DNA of 41,567 nucleotides from contig JAFDXG010000017.1 in NCBI GenBank assembly GCA_018268105.1, positions 1 through 41,567 of the forward strand. Reading direction: 5' to 3'. The translations under genes were made by a program, and so were the position numbers. Source of the DNA: Bacteroidota bacterium. Its GTDB lineage: Bacteria > Bacteroidota > Bacteroidia > Chitinophagales > Chitinophagaceae. A model generated the notes under the pieces. It was not told where the DNA came from and ran no database searches. It saw only the letters and a list, made by a program, of their open reading frames with translations. Positions 17,345-26,670 of the stretch are shown piece after piece. Every line of letters begins with the position of its first letter. Position 1 is the stretch's first letter.

Positions 17345-17692
17345 ATGATATTATACGGTATCCCCAATTGTGATTCAACAAAAAGAGCTATAGGCTGGTT
17401 AAAGAAAAAGCATATCCCATTTACATTTCACAATTATAAAGAATCTGGTATATCTGCTGCAAAACTAAAAGCCTGGTGTGCATCTGCAGGCTGGGAAGCC
17501 ATATTGAACAAACGAAGTTCAACATGGCGGAGCCTGAGTGCGGAACAACAGCAACAAATTACAGATACACAATCAGCAATAGTCTTAATGCTTACACATA
17601 ACAGTATCATTAAACGTCCTATACTTGAATATAAAGAAGCTTTTCTGGTAGGCTTTGATGAAAAAATATGGGGGCACACTACATTGGTATAG
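17345..17692 (+). CDS. ArsC/Spx/YffB family thioredoxin-fold protein
   Basis: A 115-aa protein of the ArsC-related superfamily. The N-terminal YGIPNCDSTKRAIGWLKKK carries a CxST-type site: one cysteine (residue 9) and Ser at the position of the second Cys of CxxC, as in YffB-like members. HNYKESGIS and NKRSSTWRSL follow, and the conserved KRPILEY segment with its Arg-Pro appears near residue 92. True arsenate reductases share this fold, but YffB-like proteins of this size are usually of unknown function, so arsenate reduction is not claimed. It is a single-gene unit, divergent from the pxp operon. Confidence 0.82.
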   Translation: MILYGIPNCDSTKRAIGWLKKKHIPFTFHNYKESGISAAKLKAWCASAGWEAILNKRSSTWRSLSAEQQQQITDTQSAIVLMLTHNSIIKRPILEYKEAFLVGFDEKIWGHTTLV

Positions 17693-17951
17693 AAAGGTGC
17701 TGATATCCATTTTTAGAATGGCCCAATATGTATACTAACAGGCGGTGTTACACCATTGCGTTTAACATAAACAAGGCATTAATTTGAAAAAGTTGAGTCA
17801 CATCTTTCCGGTACAGTGCATCTTTCAGACGGGCTGTTGAATGGATTGAGAAATCAGAACACACCCTAAGACCTTTATTTTGTGTTTAACCGGTAAACAA
17901 ATCATTTCACCATCACGATAACAAACGGTTAACGATTTTCTTAATTAAACG

Positions 17952-17982
17952 TTTGTTTGAATTAAACAATTGTTTAATTTTG
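17952..17982 (+). promoter_or_regulatory. Consensus Bacteroidota promoter of the tetR-efflux operon
   Basis: TTTG (17952-17955), a 19-bp spacer and TAATTTTG (17975-17982) fit the Bacteroidota consensus at every defined position. The -7 box ends 17 nt before the ATG at 18000, which supports that start over the TTG at 17991. The palindrome at 17960-17979 covers the spacer and most of the -7 box. Confidence 0.8.
17960..17979. promoter_or_regulatory. Putative TetR operator (20-bp perfect palindrome)
   Basis: AATTAAACAATTGTTTAATT reads the same on both strands. Adjacent upstream, ATTAAACGTTTGTTTGA (17944-17960) is a diverged direct copy of ATTAAACAATTGTTTAA (17961-17977), so there may be two sites. 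A repressor bound here would block the -7 box of its own promoter. Autoregulation is the normal behaviour for TetR proteins; binding is inferred from position and symmetry. Confidence 0.72.
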
Positions 17983-17999
17983 CCGCGTAATTGTTAAAA

Positions 18000-18626
18000 A
18001 TGACAGACAAGCATATACATATCCTGGAAGTGGCTGAGCAATTGTTTGCAGAAAAAGGTTTTGACGGCACTTCGGTAAGGGATATTGCCGGTAAGGCCGG
18101 CGTCAATCTGGCAATGATATCCTATTATTTCGGGTCGAAGGAAAAACTGATGGCATCGCTGATTGATTTCAGGTCTGGGTATACCAGAGGAATTCTTGAA
18201 GAGCTTAATAAAGATGAATCGCTTTCGCCATGGAATAAAGTAGAAAGGTTGATTGATTTGTATGTTGATAAAATTTTGAATAATTACAAATTTCACTGCA
18301 TAATGACCCAGCACCTGCCAACTGTTCAGTCGGACGAGATCAGGGAAATGATCACAGATATTAAAACAAAAAATTTTGAACAGGTGAAGAAAATCATTAC
18401 AGAAGGGCAACGGAAAAGAGTATTTAGAAAGGTAGATATGGAACTGACTGTTGGTACGGTGATGGGTACAATAGCACAGGTAACATCATCAAAAAACCTG
18501 TATTGCAGGTTGCTCAATATTGATAAAGACGATGGTGAAGGCTACAGAAAAAAAATGATACCTAAATTAAAAACTCATCTCAAACAAATGCTAAAGGCAC
18601 ACCTGGATATTAAAAACCAGGAATAA
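18000..18626 (+). CDS. TetR/AcrR family transcriptional regulator
   Basis: A 208-aa regulator. The N-terminal DNA-binding domain has AEQLFAEKGFDGTSVRDIAGKAGVNLAMISYYFGSKEKLM (about residues 13-51), the classic TetR helix-turn-helix ending in the YYxFxSKExL pattern. The rest is a helical ligand-binding domain without conserved sequence. The ATG at 18000 is preferred over an in-frame TTG at 17991 because it gives a sensible leader from the consensus promoter. It is followed by TolC, HlyD and MFS genes on the same strand, so it most likely represses that efflux set and responds to one of its substrates. Confidence 0.92.
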   Translation: MTDKHIHILEVAEQLFAEKGFDGTSVRDIAGKAGVNLAMISYYFGSKEKLMASLIDFRSGYTRGILEELNKDESLSPWNKVERLIDLYVDKILNNYKFHCIMTQHLPTVQSDEIREMITDIKTKNFEQVKKIITEGQRKRVFRKVDMELTVGTVMGTIAQVTSSKNLYCRLLNIDKDDGEGYRKKMIPKLKTHLKQMLKAHLDIKNQE

Positions 18627-18702
18627 GCTGCACTAATCACAACGTCGGAGAATATATTAATAATTGTGCTTTACAGGTCTTATAACTTACAAATTCTTTT
18701 AA

Positions 18703-20028
18703 ATGAAAAAAAGTTGGAGAATCGTAATAGGTTTAATTACGATGGGTTTCAGTTCATTTGCACAAACCAAAACAATCAGCCTGGAAGAAGCGGTCAGTCT
18801 TGGTCTGCAAAACAGTAAACAATTAAAACTGGCACATCATAAAATTGACGAAGCAAATACACAATTGGAGCAGTCACGAGATGCTTCGCTACCTTCGGCA
18901 AAAGCAAGTGTTGGTTATAGTCATGCTTTGATGTTATCTCAGAGTTTATATATCCCTTCTTCCGATGGCAACGGGCCTAAAAAGTTACAGCTACCTTTTG
19001 ACAACAGTCTGTACCAGGCAACCCTCAGTATCAATCAGCCGGTATTTGCCGGAAATCAATATAAATATGCAAGGCAATCTGCAGAGTTAATGCTGCAGAT
19101 GAGCAAATTGAATGCAGAAACGGATAAAGATGCAATAGTTTATAATATCATCAGCGCATATATCAATTATTACAAACTGAAACAGAATCAAAAGGTTCTT
19201 GCACAAAATCTCGATGATATTGAACATAAGCTAACACAAATAAAACAGTTTGAAAGTCAGGGGCTGGCAACAAAAAACGATGTGCTCCGATTTGAACTGC
19301 AAAAGTCGGATATGAAGCTTTCTGCCATTGAACTGGAAAACAACAGGCATATTGTAAACTACAACCTTAATATACTTTTAGGTCTGCCCGACAGCACCCA
19401 GATAGAAGAGCAGGATGTGAGCTATAAACTTGATCTCAACGACAATTTTCAAAATTACCTGGGCCAGGCATTGAAGGACAGAAAGGAAATAGCATCATTG
19501 AAATATGAAGACAGGCTTTCGGATATAAATATCAATAAAGTAAAAGATAGTAAACTGCCAACCGTAGGGATTGTCGGGAACCTGTATTACATTAACCCTA
19601 CTAAAAATATTGTGCCTAAGGCAGGTTCATATCTTGCACCATTTATTGTGGGGCTGAATGTGGGCTGGGATATATCCAGCCTGTATAAAAACAAAAATAA
19701 ACTCAGCGAAGCTAAAATTCAAAAGCAGGAAGTTGCGGAGCGGACAAGTATAGTAGCCGATCAGATCAAATCTGAAGTAAACAAATGCTATATCGAATAC
19801 AAACAGGCACTGGAAAAAATAAGTGTACTGCAGGAAGCTATTACTCAGGCAACAGAGAATGAACGGATAACCGAGTCCAAATTTCAAAACAATTTAGCAA
19901 CCACTACCGACAGGATAGAAGCCCAGACATTATTGTACAGGGCAAAGATCAGTCTTGAACTGGCTAAATCCGATGCTACCCAGGCTTATTATTCATTATT
20001 GAAATCAACAGGGCATATTCAACCATAA
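18703..20028 (+). CDS. TolC family outer-membrane efflux protein
   Basis: A 441-aa protein with a Sec signal peptide (MKKSWRIVIGLITMGFSSFAQ, about 21 residues) and two repeats of the outer membrane efflux protein domain, seen as long coiled-coil helices such as SLEEAVSLGLQNSKQLKLAHHKIDEANTQLEQS and the late ATENERITESKFQNNLATTTDRIEAQTLLYRAKISLELAKSDATQAYY. Length is normal. It should form the trimeric outer-membrane channel for the HlyD/EmrA and DHA2 pump encoded next. The gap to the regulator gene is 76 nt and to the adaptor gene 33 nt. Confidence 0.93.
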   Translation: MKKSWRIVIGLITMGFSSFAQTKTISLEEAVSLGLQNSKQLKLAHHKIDEANTQLEQSRDASLPSAKASVGYSHALMLSQSLYIPSSDGNGPKKLQLPFDNSLYQATLSINQPVFAGNQYKYARQSAELMLQMSKLNAETDKDAIVYNIISAYINYYKLKQNQKVLAQNLDDIEHKLTQIKQFESQGLATKNDVLRFELQKSDMKLSAIELENNRHIVNYNLNILLGLPDSTQIEEQDVSYKLDLNDNFQNYLGQALKDRKEIASLKYEDRLSDININKVKDSKLPTVGIVGNLYYINPTKNIVPKAGSYLAPFIVGLNVGWDISSLYKNKNKLSEAKIQKQEVAERTSIVADQIKSEVNKCYIEYKQALEKISVLQEAITQATENERITESKFQNNLATTTDRIEAQTLLYRAKISLELAKSDATQAYYSLLKSTGHIQP

Positions 20029-20061
20029 TACAAAATAAAACTTCAGCTTAAAAAATATTGT

Positions 20062-21108
20062 ATGAGCGATAAAACAAAAAAATCCAAAGGCAAAAAGATT
20101 ATCTTTCCCATCCTGCTGGCAACCGTGCTGGTACTGGCACTGATATTTACGCTAAAGGAATATTACTATTTTCAAAGCCATGAGGTAACTGATAATGCAC
20201 AGGTAGATGCAGATATCAGTCCTGTAATTGCAAGGGTAGGCGGCTACGTTAAAGACATCAGATTTGAAGATAATCAACAGGTAAAAGCCGGAGATACATT
20301 AATAATACTCGACGACAGGGATTACAAAATAAAACTGCAGCAGGCAGAAGCAGCACTGGCTTCAGCAAAACAAATGCTGAATGTTTCAAAATATGCTATT
20401 GCAGAAACCCGCTCCAATATTGCAACGGCAAAGGCAAATGTGGATGCAGCCAAGGTAAAGTTGTGGAAAGCCACAGAAGATTTTAACAGGTATAAAAACC
20501 TGTACGACGATCATGCTATAACCAAAGCTCAGTACGATGCGATGAAAGCAGAAAAGGAATCGGCTGAAGCCGCTTTAGAAGCCGCACAAAGCCAGGTACC
20601 TGTAATCAATACCAGGGTAAGTACCAATCAACAGCAGGCTGATGCCACTGCCGCAAATATTTCTCCCAGGGAATCTGATGTAGATTTTGCAAAACTGCAA
20701 TTATCCTATACCGTTATATTAGCACCGGCTGATGGTATTGCCTCTAAGAGAAATGTACAGCTAGGGCAACTGGTACAACCCGGTCAACCTATGCTTTCTA
20801 TTGTTGACGACAAAGGGTTATACATCACGGCCAATTTTAAGGAAACTCAATTAGGAAGCCTGAAAGTCGGTGAAAAAGTAGATATCAGTGTTGATGCGTT
20901 TAAACATACCACGGTAAAAGGTTCTGTAGAGTCTTTTGCCGGTGCCACAGGAGCAAAGTTTTCATTGCTTCCTCCCGATAATGCTACAGGGAACTTTGTA
21001 AAGGTAGTACAACGTGTTCCGGTAAGAATACGCCTCGAAGCTGATCAGGATTTTATATCAAAACTAAGACCGGGAATGAGTGTGAAAGTGGTGGTGCATA
21101 CAAAGTAG
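20062..21108 (+). CDS. HlyD/EmrA family membrane fusion protein
   Basis: A 348-aa periplasmic adaptor. One N-terminal membrane helix (about residues 13-34, IIFPILLATVLVLALIFTLKEYYYF) is followed by TDNAQVDADISPVIARVGGYVKDIRFEDNQQVKAGDTLIILDDRDY, the first biotinyl-lipoyl half, then a coiled-coil hairpin (about residues 90-200) and the second half ending in the LSYTVILAPADGIASKRNVQLGQLVQPGQP block. The TDNAxV opening is typical of EmrA-type adaptors that serve DHA2 pumps. It should link the MFS pump to the TolC channel. Confidence 0.93.
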   Translation: MSDKTKKSKGKKIIFPILLATVLVLALIFTLKEYYYFQSHEVTDNAQVDADISPVIARVGGYVKDIRFEDNQQVKAGDTLIILDDRDYKIKLQQAEAALASAKQMLNVSKYAIAETRSNIATAKANVDAAKVKLWKATEDFNRYKNLYDDHAITKAQYDAMKAEKESAEAALEAAQSQVPVINTRVSTNQQQADATAANISPRESDVDFAKLQLSYTVILAPADGIASKRNVQLGQLVQPGQPMLSIVDDKGLYITANFKETQLGSLKVGEKVDISVDAFKHTTVKGSVESFAGATGAKFSLLPPDNATGNFVKVVQRVPVRIRLEADQDFISKLRPGMSVKVVVHTK

Positions 21109-21230
21109 GTTTAGTGAGGCAAACTTTGATCAGAATTAATATGGTGAAACCTGAGAAGCACCTGAAATACGAAATCTGAAACCGACTTTAGATTTATCAA
21201 AACATTTTATACCGAAGTAATTAATATATT

Positions 21231-22778
21231 ATGGCTGAGCATGGGTTACGAAAATGGATTATTACCCTCACGGTAATTATGGCCTCATTGCTGGAGTTGA
21301 TTGATACCACTATTGTGAATGTGGCATTGCCGGATATAATGGGTAACCTTGGTGCTACACTCGAAGACGCCGGCTGGCTGGTTACCGGGTATGCCGTTGC
21401 CAACGTAATAGTATTGCCTATGTCGGGCTGGCTGGGCGACAGGTTCGGACGAAAGAATTATTTTATTGCGTCTATTGTACTTTTTACCATTGCATCTATT
21501 CTTTGCGGTAATGCCACCGGACTGGAGGAGCTTATTGCTTTCAGGATTTTACAGGGTTTAGCAGGAGGCGGATTGCTGTCTACAGCCCAGGCGATATTGC
21601 TTGAAACCTGGCCAAGAGAAGAAGTGGGGATGGCTACAGCGTTATTTGGATTGGGAGCTGTAGTAGGTCCTACGGTGGGCCCCACTATAGGAGGTTATAT
21701 TACCGATAATTTTTCATGGCCCTGGATATTTTATGTGAATGTTCCGGTTGGTGCATTAGCGGCATTCCTGGTATCTACTTTTGTAAAAGAATCGCCAAAG
21801 TATGCAAAAGGCCAGCCTATAGACTGGTGGGGTATTTTACTCCTCGCCATTGGTGTCGGCAGTCTTCAAACCGTACTTGAAAAAGGAGAATCGGAAGATT
21901 GGTTTAGCACTCCTTACATTTCTGTACTTACGGTAGTAACGATCCTGTCGGCTATTGCATTTATCTGGAGAGAAATAAGCACCGATCACCCTGTGGTAAA
22001 TTTCCGGATTTTAAAATACAGGAGTTTCACCATCGGTATATTTACATCCTTCGTTCTAGGTTTTGCATTATATGGATCTATGTTCATTTTCCCGGTTTTT
22101 TGCCAGACGCTTCTTGGCTTTTCTGCACAGCAAACTGGTGAGATACTATTTCCGGGTGGTTTAGCTACAATATGCATGATGCCCTTTGTCGGAATAATGC
22201 TAAAGCGGGGCATTCCGGCCCAGTTTATGACTACCGTAGGGTTTTGTTTGTTTTTTATATTCAGCCTGATGCTTTCCAATTCCAATCTCGGGTCAGGTAC
22301 TGGTGATTTCTTTTGGCCGCTAATCATCAGAGGTATAGGAATGAGTGTGCTTTTTGTCCCACTCACTACATTAGCCATCCAGGATTTGCATGGCAAGGAT
22401 ATCGGTCAGGGAACGGGGCTGAATAACATGATGCGCCAGTTAGGCGGCTCTTTTGGTATAGCTATAATAACCACATTGATTCATGTAAACATGGGTACCA
22501 ATAGAAATTTGTTACTCGAAAACGTGAATAACTATAATCCTGCTTTTATCGAAAGAAAGGAAGCATATATACATGGGTTCCAGGGCAAAGGATTTAATGC
22601 ATTTGATGCACAGCAAATGGCTAATCACGCTATGGAAGGAGTAATAACAAAACAATCCATGCTGGTAACCTATGATAATCTTTATATGCTTGTTGGGGTA
22701 TTTGTGCTTTGCTGCATCCCCCTTGTATATCTTCAAAAATTTAAAAGAAACAACCCGATACCGGTTGATGTGCATTAA
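21231..22778 (+). CDS. DHA2 family (EmrB/QacA-type) MFS drug efflux transporter
   Basis: A 515-aa, 14-helix major facilitator. DTTIVNVALPDI (about residues 25-36) is the DHA2 signature in the first helix, GWLGDRFGRKNYF is motif A, and GLGAVVGPTVGPTIGGYI is the antiporter motif C. Length and EmrB-like C-terminus fit proton-driven drug export. It follows the adaptor gene by 122 nt, a longer gap than elsewhere in the set, with no obvious promoter or terminator. The three genes together make a tripartite EmrAB-TolC-type pump spanning both membranes; substrates cannot be read from sequence. Confidence 0.94.
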   Translation: MAEHGLRKWIITLTVIMASLLELIDTTIVNVALPDIMGNLGATLEDAGWLVTGYAVANVIVLPMSGWLGDRFGRKNYFIASIVLFTIASILCGNATGLEELIAFRILQGLAGGGLLSTAQAILLETWPREEVGMATALFGLGAVVGPTVGPTIGGYITDNFSWPWIFYVNVPVGALAAFLVSTFVKESPKYAKGQPIDWWGILLLAIGVGSLQTVLEKGESEDWFSTPYISVLTVVTILSAIAFIWREISTDHPVVNFRILKYRSFTIGIFTSFVLGFALYGSMFIFPVFCQTLLGFSAQQTGEILFPGGLATICMMPFVGIMLKRGIPAQFMTTVGFCLFFIFSLMLSNSNLGSGTGDFFWPLIIRGIGMSVLFVPLTTLAIQDLHGKDIGQGTGLNNMMRQLGGSFGIAIITTLIHVNMGTNRNLLLENVNNYNPAFIERKEAYIHGFQGKGFNAFDAQQMANHAMEGVITKQSMLVTYDNLYMLVGVFVLCCIPLVYLQKFKRNNPIPVDVH

Positions 22779-23080
22779 TTATTGAGATATCAATAAAAGA
22801 TAGGACACATAAGGTACTCTGTTGACTTTACGCACTTACAGGAAGACCTTTTAATATTTTAAATCAAATTCAACCTGTGGGTGAAATCGAAATAACAATA
22901 CGATTTTTGTAATTCCTGATATTTAAACACCAACACTATCGTAAATAAAAGTATTTGCAAGTGGGAGCTTCACATACAGAAGTATATACTGCAAAGTATT
23001 AATTCTATAATATTATATTGAGCTACTTCCAACGATCAGTACGTCATTTTGTATCTTTATGAAATATCTACTGTCAACAC
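22779..23080. other. 302-bp intergenic region
   Basis: AT-rich DNA with no visible gene, RNA or repeat. Near its right end TATCTTTA (23052-23059), one base off the -7 consensus, lies 21 nt before the next start codon and may be the promoter of the DUF1275 gene. Confidence 0.6.
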
Positions 23081-23806
23081 ATGTTCAGGCATACGGGCAA
23101 AAACAGAACCTTCATTCATAATCTGAAACTTGCTTCGCTCCTTTCCTTTGTTGCAGGTATTGTGAATGTATCCGGTTTCCTGGCAGTACAAGTACTTACA
23201 ACCAATGTTACCGGGCATTTTGCTTTTTTCTCTGATGAGGTAGCTAAAAGCAACCCCGGTGCAGCCTTGTTATACCTCTTATATACACTGTTCTTTTTTA
23301 CCGGTGCTTTTGTATCAGGTTTCCTGGTAGAACTTGCACTGAAATGGAGACGTAACCGAACCATGTATGTTGTACCTGTTTCTATTGAAATAATCATTAT
23401 TTCTGTTGCAGGCATACTAAGCCACGATACGGTAGTTCGATATCCTGTTTATATTGCATGTTCACTGCTTTTCTCAATGGGCTTACAAAATGCGCTTGTA
23501 ACAAGCATTTCAAATTCAATAGTCAGAACCACTCATCTCACCGGATTATTTACGGATCTTGGCATTGAGTTTTCTCAATTATTATTTTACAGGAAAAAAG
23601 AGCAATATAAACGATTAAAACGATCGATAGGATTAAGGTTGTCTATCATCCAGTTCTTTTTTGCAGGTTGTATAGTGGGTGGTCTTGCTTATTTAAAATT
23701 TGGTATATCAAGCCTGCTCCTGGCCTCGGTAACCTTAGTGGGGGGTATGATATATGACATAGTAAAATTTAAAATCGTTTTGTTAAAAAGGAAGCTATAT
23801 CATTAA
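23081..23806 (+). CDS. DUF1275 (YoaK family) membrane protein
   Basis: A 241-aa protein with about six hydrophobic segments, beginning with LASLLSFVAGIVNVSGFLAVQVLTTNVTGHFAFFSDEVAK, where GxVNxxGFLA...TNVTGH is the diagnostic opening of DUF1275. A later SMGLQNALVTSISNSIVRTTHLTGLFTDLG block (about residues 134-163) is the family's second conserved region. The family is broadly distributed inner-membrane protein of unknown function, sometimes proposed as a transporter. No operon partner is evident. Confidence 0.88.
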   Translation: MFRHTGKNRTFIHNLKLASLLSFVAGIVNVSGFLAVQVLTTNVTGHFAFFSDEVAKSNPGAALLYLLYTLFFFTGAFVSGFLVELALKWRRNRTMYVVPVSIEIIIISVAGILSHDTVVRYPVYIACSLLFSMGLQNALVTSISNSIVRTTHLTGLFTDLGIEFSQLLFYRKKEQYKRLKRSIGLRLSIIQFFFAGCIVGGLAYLKFGISSLLLASVTLVGGMIYDIVKFKIVLLKRKLYH

Positions 23807-23825
23807 ATTTTTGAGCAGCAATTAA

Positions 23826-23854
23826 TTGAAGGACACAATAAATTTTTATCTTTA
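23826..23854 (+). promoter_or_regulatory. Promoter of the small basic protein gene
   Basis: TTG (23826-23828), an 18-bp spacer and TATCTTTA (23847-23854) approximate the Bacteroidota promoter, with the final G of the -7 box replaced by A. It ends 16 nt before the ATG at 23871 and so decides that start. Confidence 0.5.
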
Positions 23855-23870
23855 TTCAAAAGTGATTATT

Positions 23871-24029
23871 ATGTCATTGCTTAATCAACAAAATAATAAG
23901 GGCAAGAAAAAGGGGAATAAGAAGAATGCCGCAGCAGGTAATAACCAGGGATCTAAATTTATACAAAAACCAAAAACAAACATTTTTGTAAACCGGCAAT
24001 CCAATACCGGATCTCAGCGGGGGAGTTGA
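23871..24029 (+). CDS. Small basic Lys/Asn/Gly-rich protein
   Basis: A 52-aa highly basic, apparently disordered protein: MSLLNQQNNKGKKKGNKKNA then a Gly/Asn-rich middle, a GSKFIQKPKTN segment and a GSQRGS C-terminus. The start at 23871 is chosen over an upstream TTG at 23826 because the TTG falls in the promoter and adds an unlikely leader peptide. Similar very small basic proteins ending in GSQRGS occur in Chitinophagaceae; the composition suggests nucleic-acid binding, which is only a guess. Stand-alone gene, convergent with the deaminase gene. Confidence 0.65.
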   Translation: MSLLNQQNNKGKKKGNKKNAAAGNNQGSKFIQKPKTNIFVNRQSNTGSQRGS

Positions 24030-24077
24030 TTGTAAAAATGCAATGAGGAGCGAAAGCTGTCAAACACCTTCCCTAAA

Positions 24078-24527
24078 TTATCTTCTCATCCGAAAAAATC
24101 GTTTTATCAGTTCAGCCGCTTCTTCATTCATTATACCCGCCACCACAATTGTTTTGGGATGAAAGGGTGATAACCCGGTTTGCGTAAACGGCGGGCGGCT
24201 GATGCTCCCGTTTTTTTCATCAGTTGCACCATATACTATCCGGCCTATTTTACTCCAATAAAGTGCACCGGCACACATCAGGCAGGGTTCCACTGTTATA
24301 TATATGGTAGCTTCCGGAAGGTATTTGCTACCTAAAAAATTGAATGCAGAGGTAAGGGCTATCATTTCAGCATGAGCTGTCGGGTCGTTGAGTTTCTCTG
24401 TCTGGTTGTATCCTCTTGCAATTATTTTATTTTGCATTACAATTACAGCACCCACCGGGATCTCCCCTTCATCAAAGGCTTTTTGAGCCTCCAGCAGTGC
24501 CATTGCCATATATTTATCGTCCGTCAT
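24078..24527 (-). CDS. tadA: Nucleoside deaminase, TadA-type (tRNA adenosine-34 deaminase)
   Basis: A 149-aa CDA-fold zinc deaminase. The zinc-binding motifs are TAHAEMIA (His and catalytic Glu, about residues 56-63) and PCLMCAGA (two Cys). MALLEAQKAFDEGEIPVGAVIV and GRIVYGATDEKNG follow the TadA pattern for the enzyme that converts A34 to inosine in tRNA-Arg(ACG). The frame is open 25 codons further up to 24602, but MTDDKYMAMALLEAQ at 24527 is the usual start and the extension has no family match. A guanine deaminase role is a less likely alternative within the same superfamily. Confidence 0.88.
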   Translation of the reverse strand: MTDDKYMAMALLEAQKAFDEGEIPVGAVIVMQNKIIARGYNQTEKLNDPTAHAEMIALTSAFNFLGSKYLPEATIYITVEPCLMCAGALYWSKIGRIVYGATDEKNGSISRPPFTQTGLSPFHPKTIVVAGIMNEEAAELIKRFFRMRR

Positions 24528-24661
24528 TTGCACTGAAATTATATCTGTTTCGAATATATCTGTTGTCTGCACCCTGCAGATTGTTCCGCATCCAATCATC
24601 AAATCAATAACATCATCATCCGGATTTTGCTTTATGTTTGAAGATATTTAAAGTTATCGTT

Positions 24662-26167
24662 ATGAAAAAACTGGTTATTATATTTCTTCTGGTTCCGGCC
24701 TTTGTGGCAATGGCTCAAAAAAAAGAGAATGCCAAAACCTATTCTAAGACCATCACTATAGAGGATATGAAATCCAACCTCTATACACTTGCAGGGGATG
24801 AAATGGAAGGCCGGGAAACGGCAACGGAAGGACAGCGGAGAGCCGCAGCATTTATTGAAAATAAATTTAAATCTTACGGATTGCTACCGGGCAACAAGGG
24901 CAGCTATCAAATGCAATTCCCTGTTTATATAGATTCGCTGGTTAGCGCTTCTTTTACAGTGAACGAAACTCAGTTTGAAACAGGTAAAGATTTTTCCTTT
25001 AACGTGGGAGCAAATCATACGGCCGGTTATGATTTTTCACAGGTATTATTTCTTGGGTTTGGTATCAGCGATTCAATACGGGATGATTATAAAGATATTG
25101 ATGCAAGGGGGAGATTAGTGATGGTATTATCGCCCAATATTGCCGGTAATATTTCTCCGCAGAACCGCCGGACATTTAATTTTTTTACACAACAACTTGC
25201 GGCCATGAATCATGGTGCCGCAGCATTGCTTGTAGTAGAACCTGAAATTTCCGAAATGCCGGACAAGAGCAATATGTATGTAAACAGGTATCATAACGCC
25301 CTGCGCATCAATACATTTCAGGTGAATGAAAAAATTGCTTCCGCTATTTTAGGTGATGAATACATCGGGGAAAAGATTTCTGCACAACAGGGCAGATCAG
25401 TTGCTAAACCCTATGATGTAAATGTGGCTATCGCAGTAGATAAGCAGCGGCTTACTTTACATAGCAGCAATGTATTAGGAATACTGGAAGGCACAGACCT
25501 GAAAGATGAGTATGTGATACTTTCGGCCCATTATGATCATCTTGGCAAAAGGGGCAACACTATCTGGTATGGTGCTGATGATGATGCTTCCGGAACTACA
25601 AGTATTCTTGAACTGGCAAAAGCATTTTCGAAGGCAAAATCCGATGGAAAAGGACCAAGAAGAAGTATATTATTTATGACGGTTAGCGGCGAAGAAAAAG
25701 GGCTCTGGGGATCAGATTATTACGGCGATCATCCTGCGTATCCCTTAAATAAAACCACTGTGGATCTGAATATTGATATGGTTGGACGAATAGATCCGAA
25801 CAGGAAGTATGGCGATTCCACCAATTATATATATGTTATCGGCGATGATAAGCTGAGTTCTGATCTGAAACCCATCAGCGAAGCAATAAATAAAAAGAAT
25901 ACAAAGCTTGAACTTGATTACAAGTATAATGATCCTGAAGATCCGGAAAGAATCTACTATCGCAGCGATCATTACAATTTTGCAAAACATGGCGTTCCGG
26001 TGATTTTTTATTTCAGCGGGCTGCATGCAGATTACCATAAACCTACTGATACACCGGACAAGATTAATTATGAGCTGATGAAAAAAAGGATATTACTGGT
26101 ATATTATACCGCATGGGAAATGGCCAACAGAACGGATATGCTTAAACGGGATATCCCTTTAAATTAG
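24662..26167 (+). CDS. Secreted M28 family zinc aminopeptidase
   Basis: A 501-aa exported metallopeptidase. The signal peptide is MKKLVIIFLLVPAFVAMAQ. An M28-type catalytic domain holds a co-catalytic two-zinc site: SAHYDHLG (His), DDDASGT (bridging Asp), SGEEKGLWGS (Glu), NIDMVGR (Asp) and the late YRSDHYNF...HADYHKPTDT region with the last His. A PA-type insertion (about residues 120-260) precedes it. An in-frame ATG at 24638 is open, but 24662 gives the canonical signal peptide. It lies divergently from tadA, sharing a short upstream region, and should act in the periplasm or outside the cell. Confidence 0.92.
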   Translation: MKKLVIIFLLVPAFVAMAQKKENAKTYSKTITIEDMKSNLYTLAGDEMEGRETATEGQRRAAAFIENKFKSYGLLPGNKGSYQMQFPVYIDSLVSASFTVNETQFETGKDFSFNVGANHTAGYDFSQVLFLGFGISDSIRDDYKDIDARGRLVMVLSPNIAGNISPQNRRTFNFFTQQLAAMNHGAAALLVVEPEISEMPDKSNMYVNRYHNALRINTFQVNEKIASAILGDEYIGEKISAQQGRSVAKPYDVNVAIAVDKQRLTLHSSNVLGILEGTDLKDEYVILSAHYDHLGKRGNTIWYGADDDASGTTSILELAKAFSKAKSDGKGPRRSILFMTVSGEEKGLWGSDYYGDHPAYPLNKTTVDLNIDMVGRIDPNRKYGDSTNYIYVIGDDKLSSDLKPISEAINKKNTKLELDYKYNDPEDPERIYYRSDHYNFAKHGVPVIFYFSGLHADYHKPTDTPDKINYELMKKRILLVYYTAWEMANRTDMLKRDIPLN

Positions 26168-26251
26168 TAATCAATAAATGTCAATTCTTTAAAAGAACTG
26201 TTTAATAATTTGAAAATGTTTGATTTATCAGTATTTTGAGAATAAAAACAA

Positions 26252-26638
26252 ATGGAGAAACAAGCTCCGGATGGCTGGAAATTTAATAAGAATAAAATCA
26301 GGTATGTGCTCATTGAAGCACTTTGCTTAGTGATAGTCGGGGAAATTATTTCTCTTTTAGCCGGCGGCACATTTTCCTGGGATATAACTATTGCAACAGC
26401 AGTTGAAGTAGTATTGCTGGCAATACTTGCCTTTATATCGGTGAAAAATCCCTATGCCGCCATTATGTCTGCCCTCGTTATATTTGTTTTAATATCCATT
26501 TTGTCTGCAGCACTAAAACCGGTTTACCTGGGCGGGAGTATAATTATAAAAATATTTATACTCATTTACCTGGTAAGGGCTATCCCTGATGCCAGAGAAT
26601 TGCAGGCTACCCGAAGGAAAGATGCTGCCGATAACTGA
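26252..26638 (+). CDS. Small integral membrane protein of unknown function
   Basis: A 128-aa protein with four predicted membrane helices (about residues 20-40, 45-65, 68-90 and 94-112) and charged ends. No catalytic or binding motif is seen. It follows the M28 peptidase by 84 nt and may have its own promoter. Convergent with the deoxyhypusine-synthase-family gene. Confidence 0.72.
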   Translation: MEKQAPDGWKFNKNKIRYVLIEALCLVIVGEIISLLAGGTFSWDITIATAVEVVLLAILAFISVKNPYAAIMSALVIFVLISILSAALKPVYLGGSIIIKIFILIYLVRAIPDARELQATRRKDAADN

Positions 26639-26670
26639 TCGCTTTATTCATCCACAAAACAACCGGCAAC

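Noticed and set aside
17345..17692. Functional arsenate reductase
   Set aside because: It has a single active-site cysteine in a CxS-type motif and no ars genes nearby, so only the ArsC/Spx superfamily is claimed.
24528..24602. 25-residue N-terminal extension of the deaminase
   Set aside because: TadA proteins start just before the first helix (MTDDKYMAMAL), and the extension has no family match.
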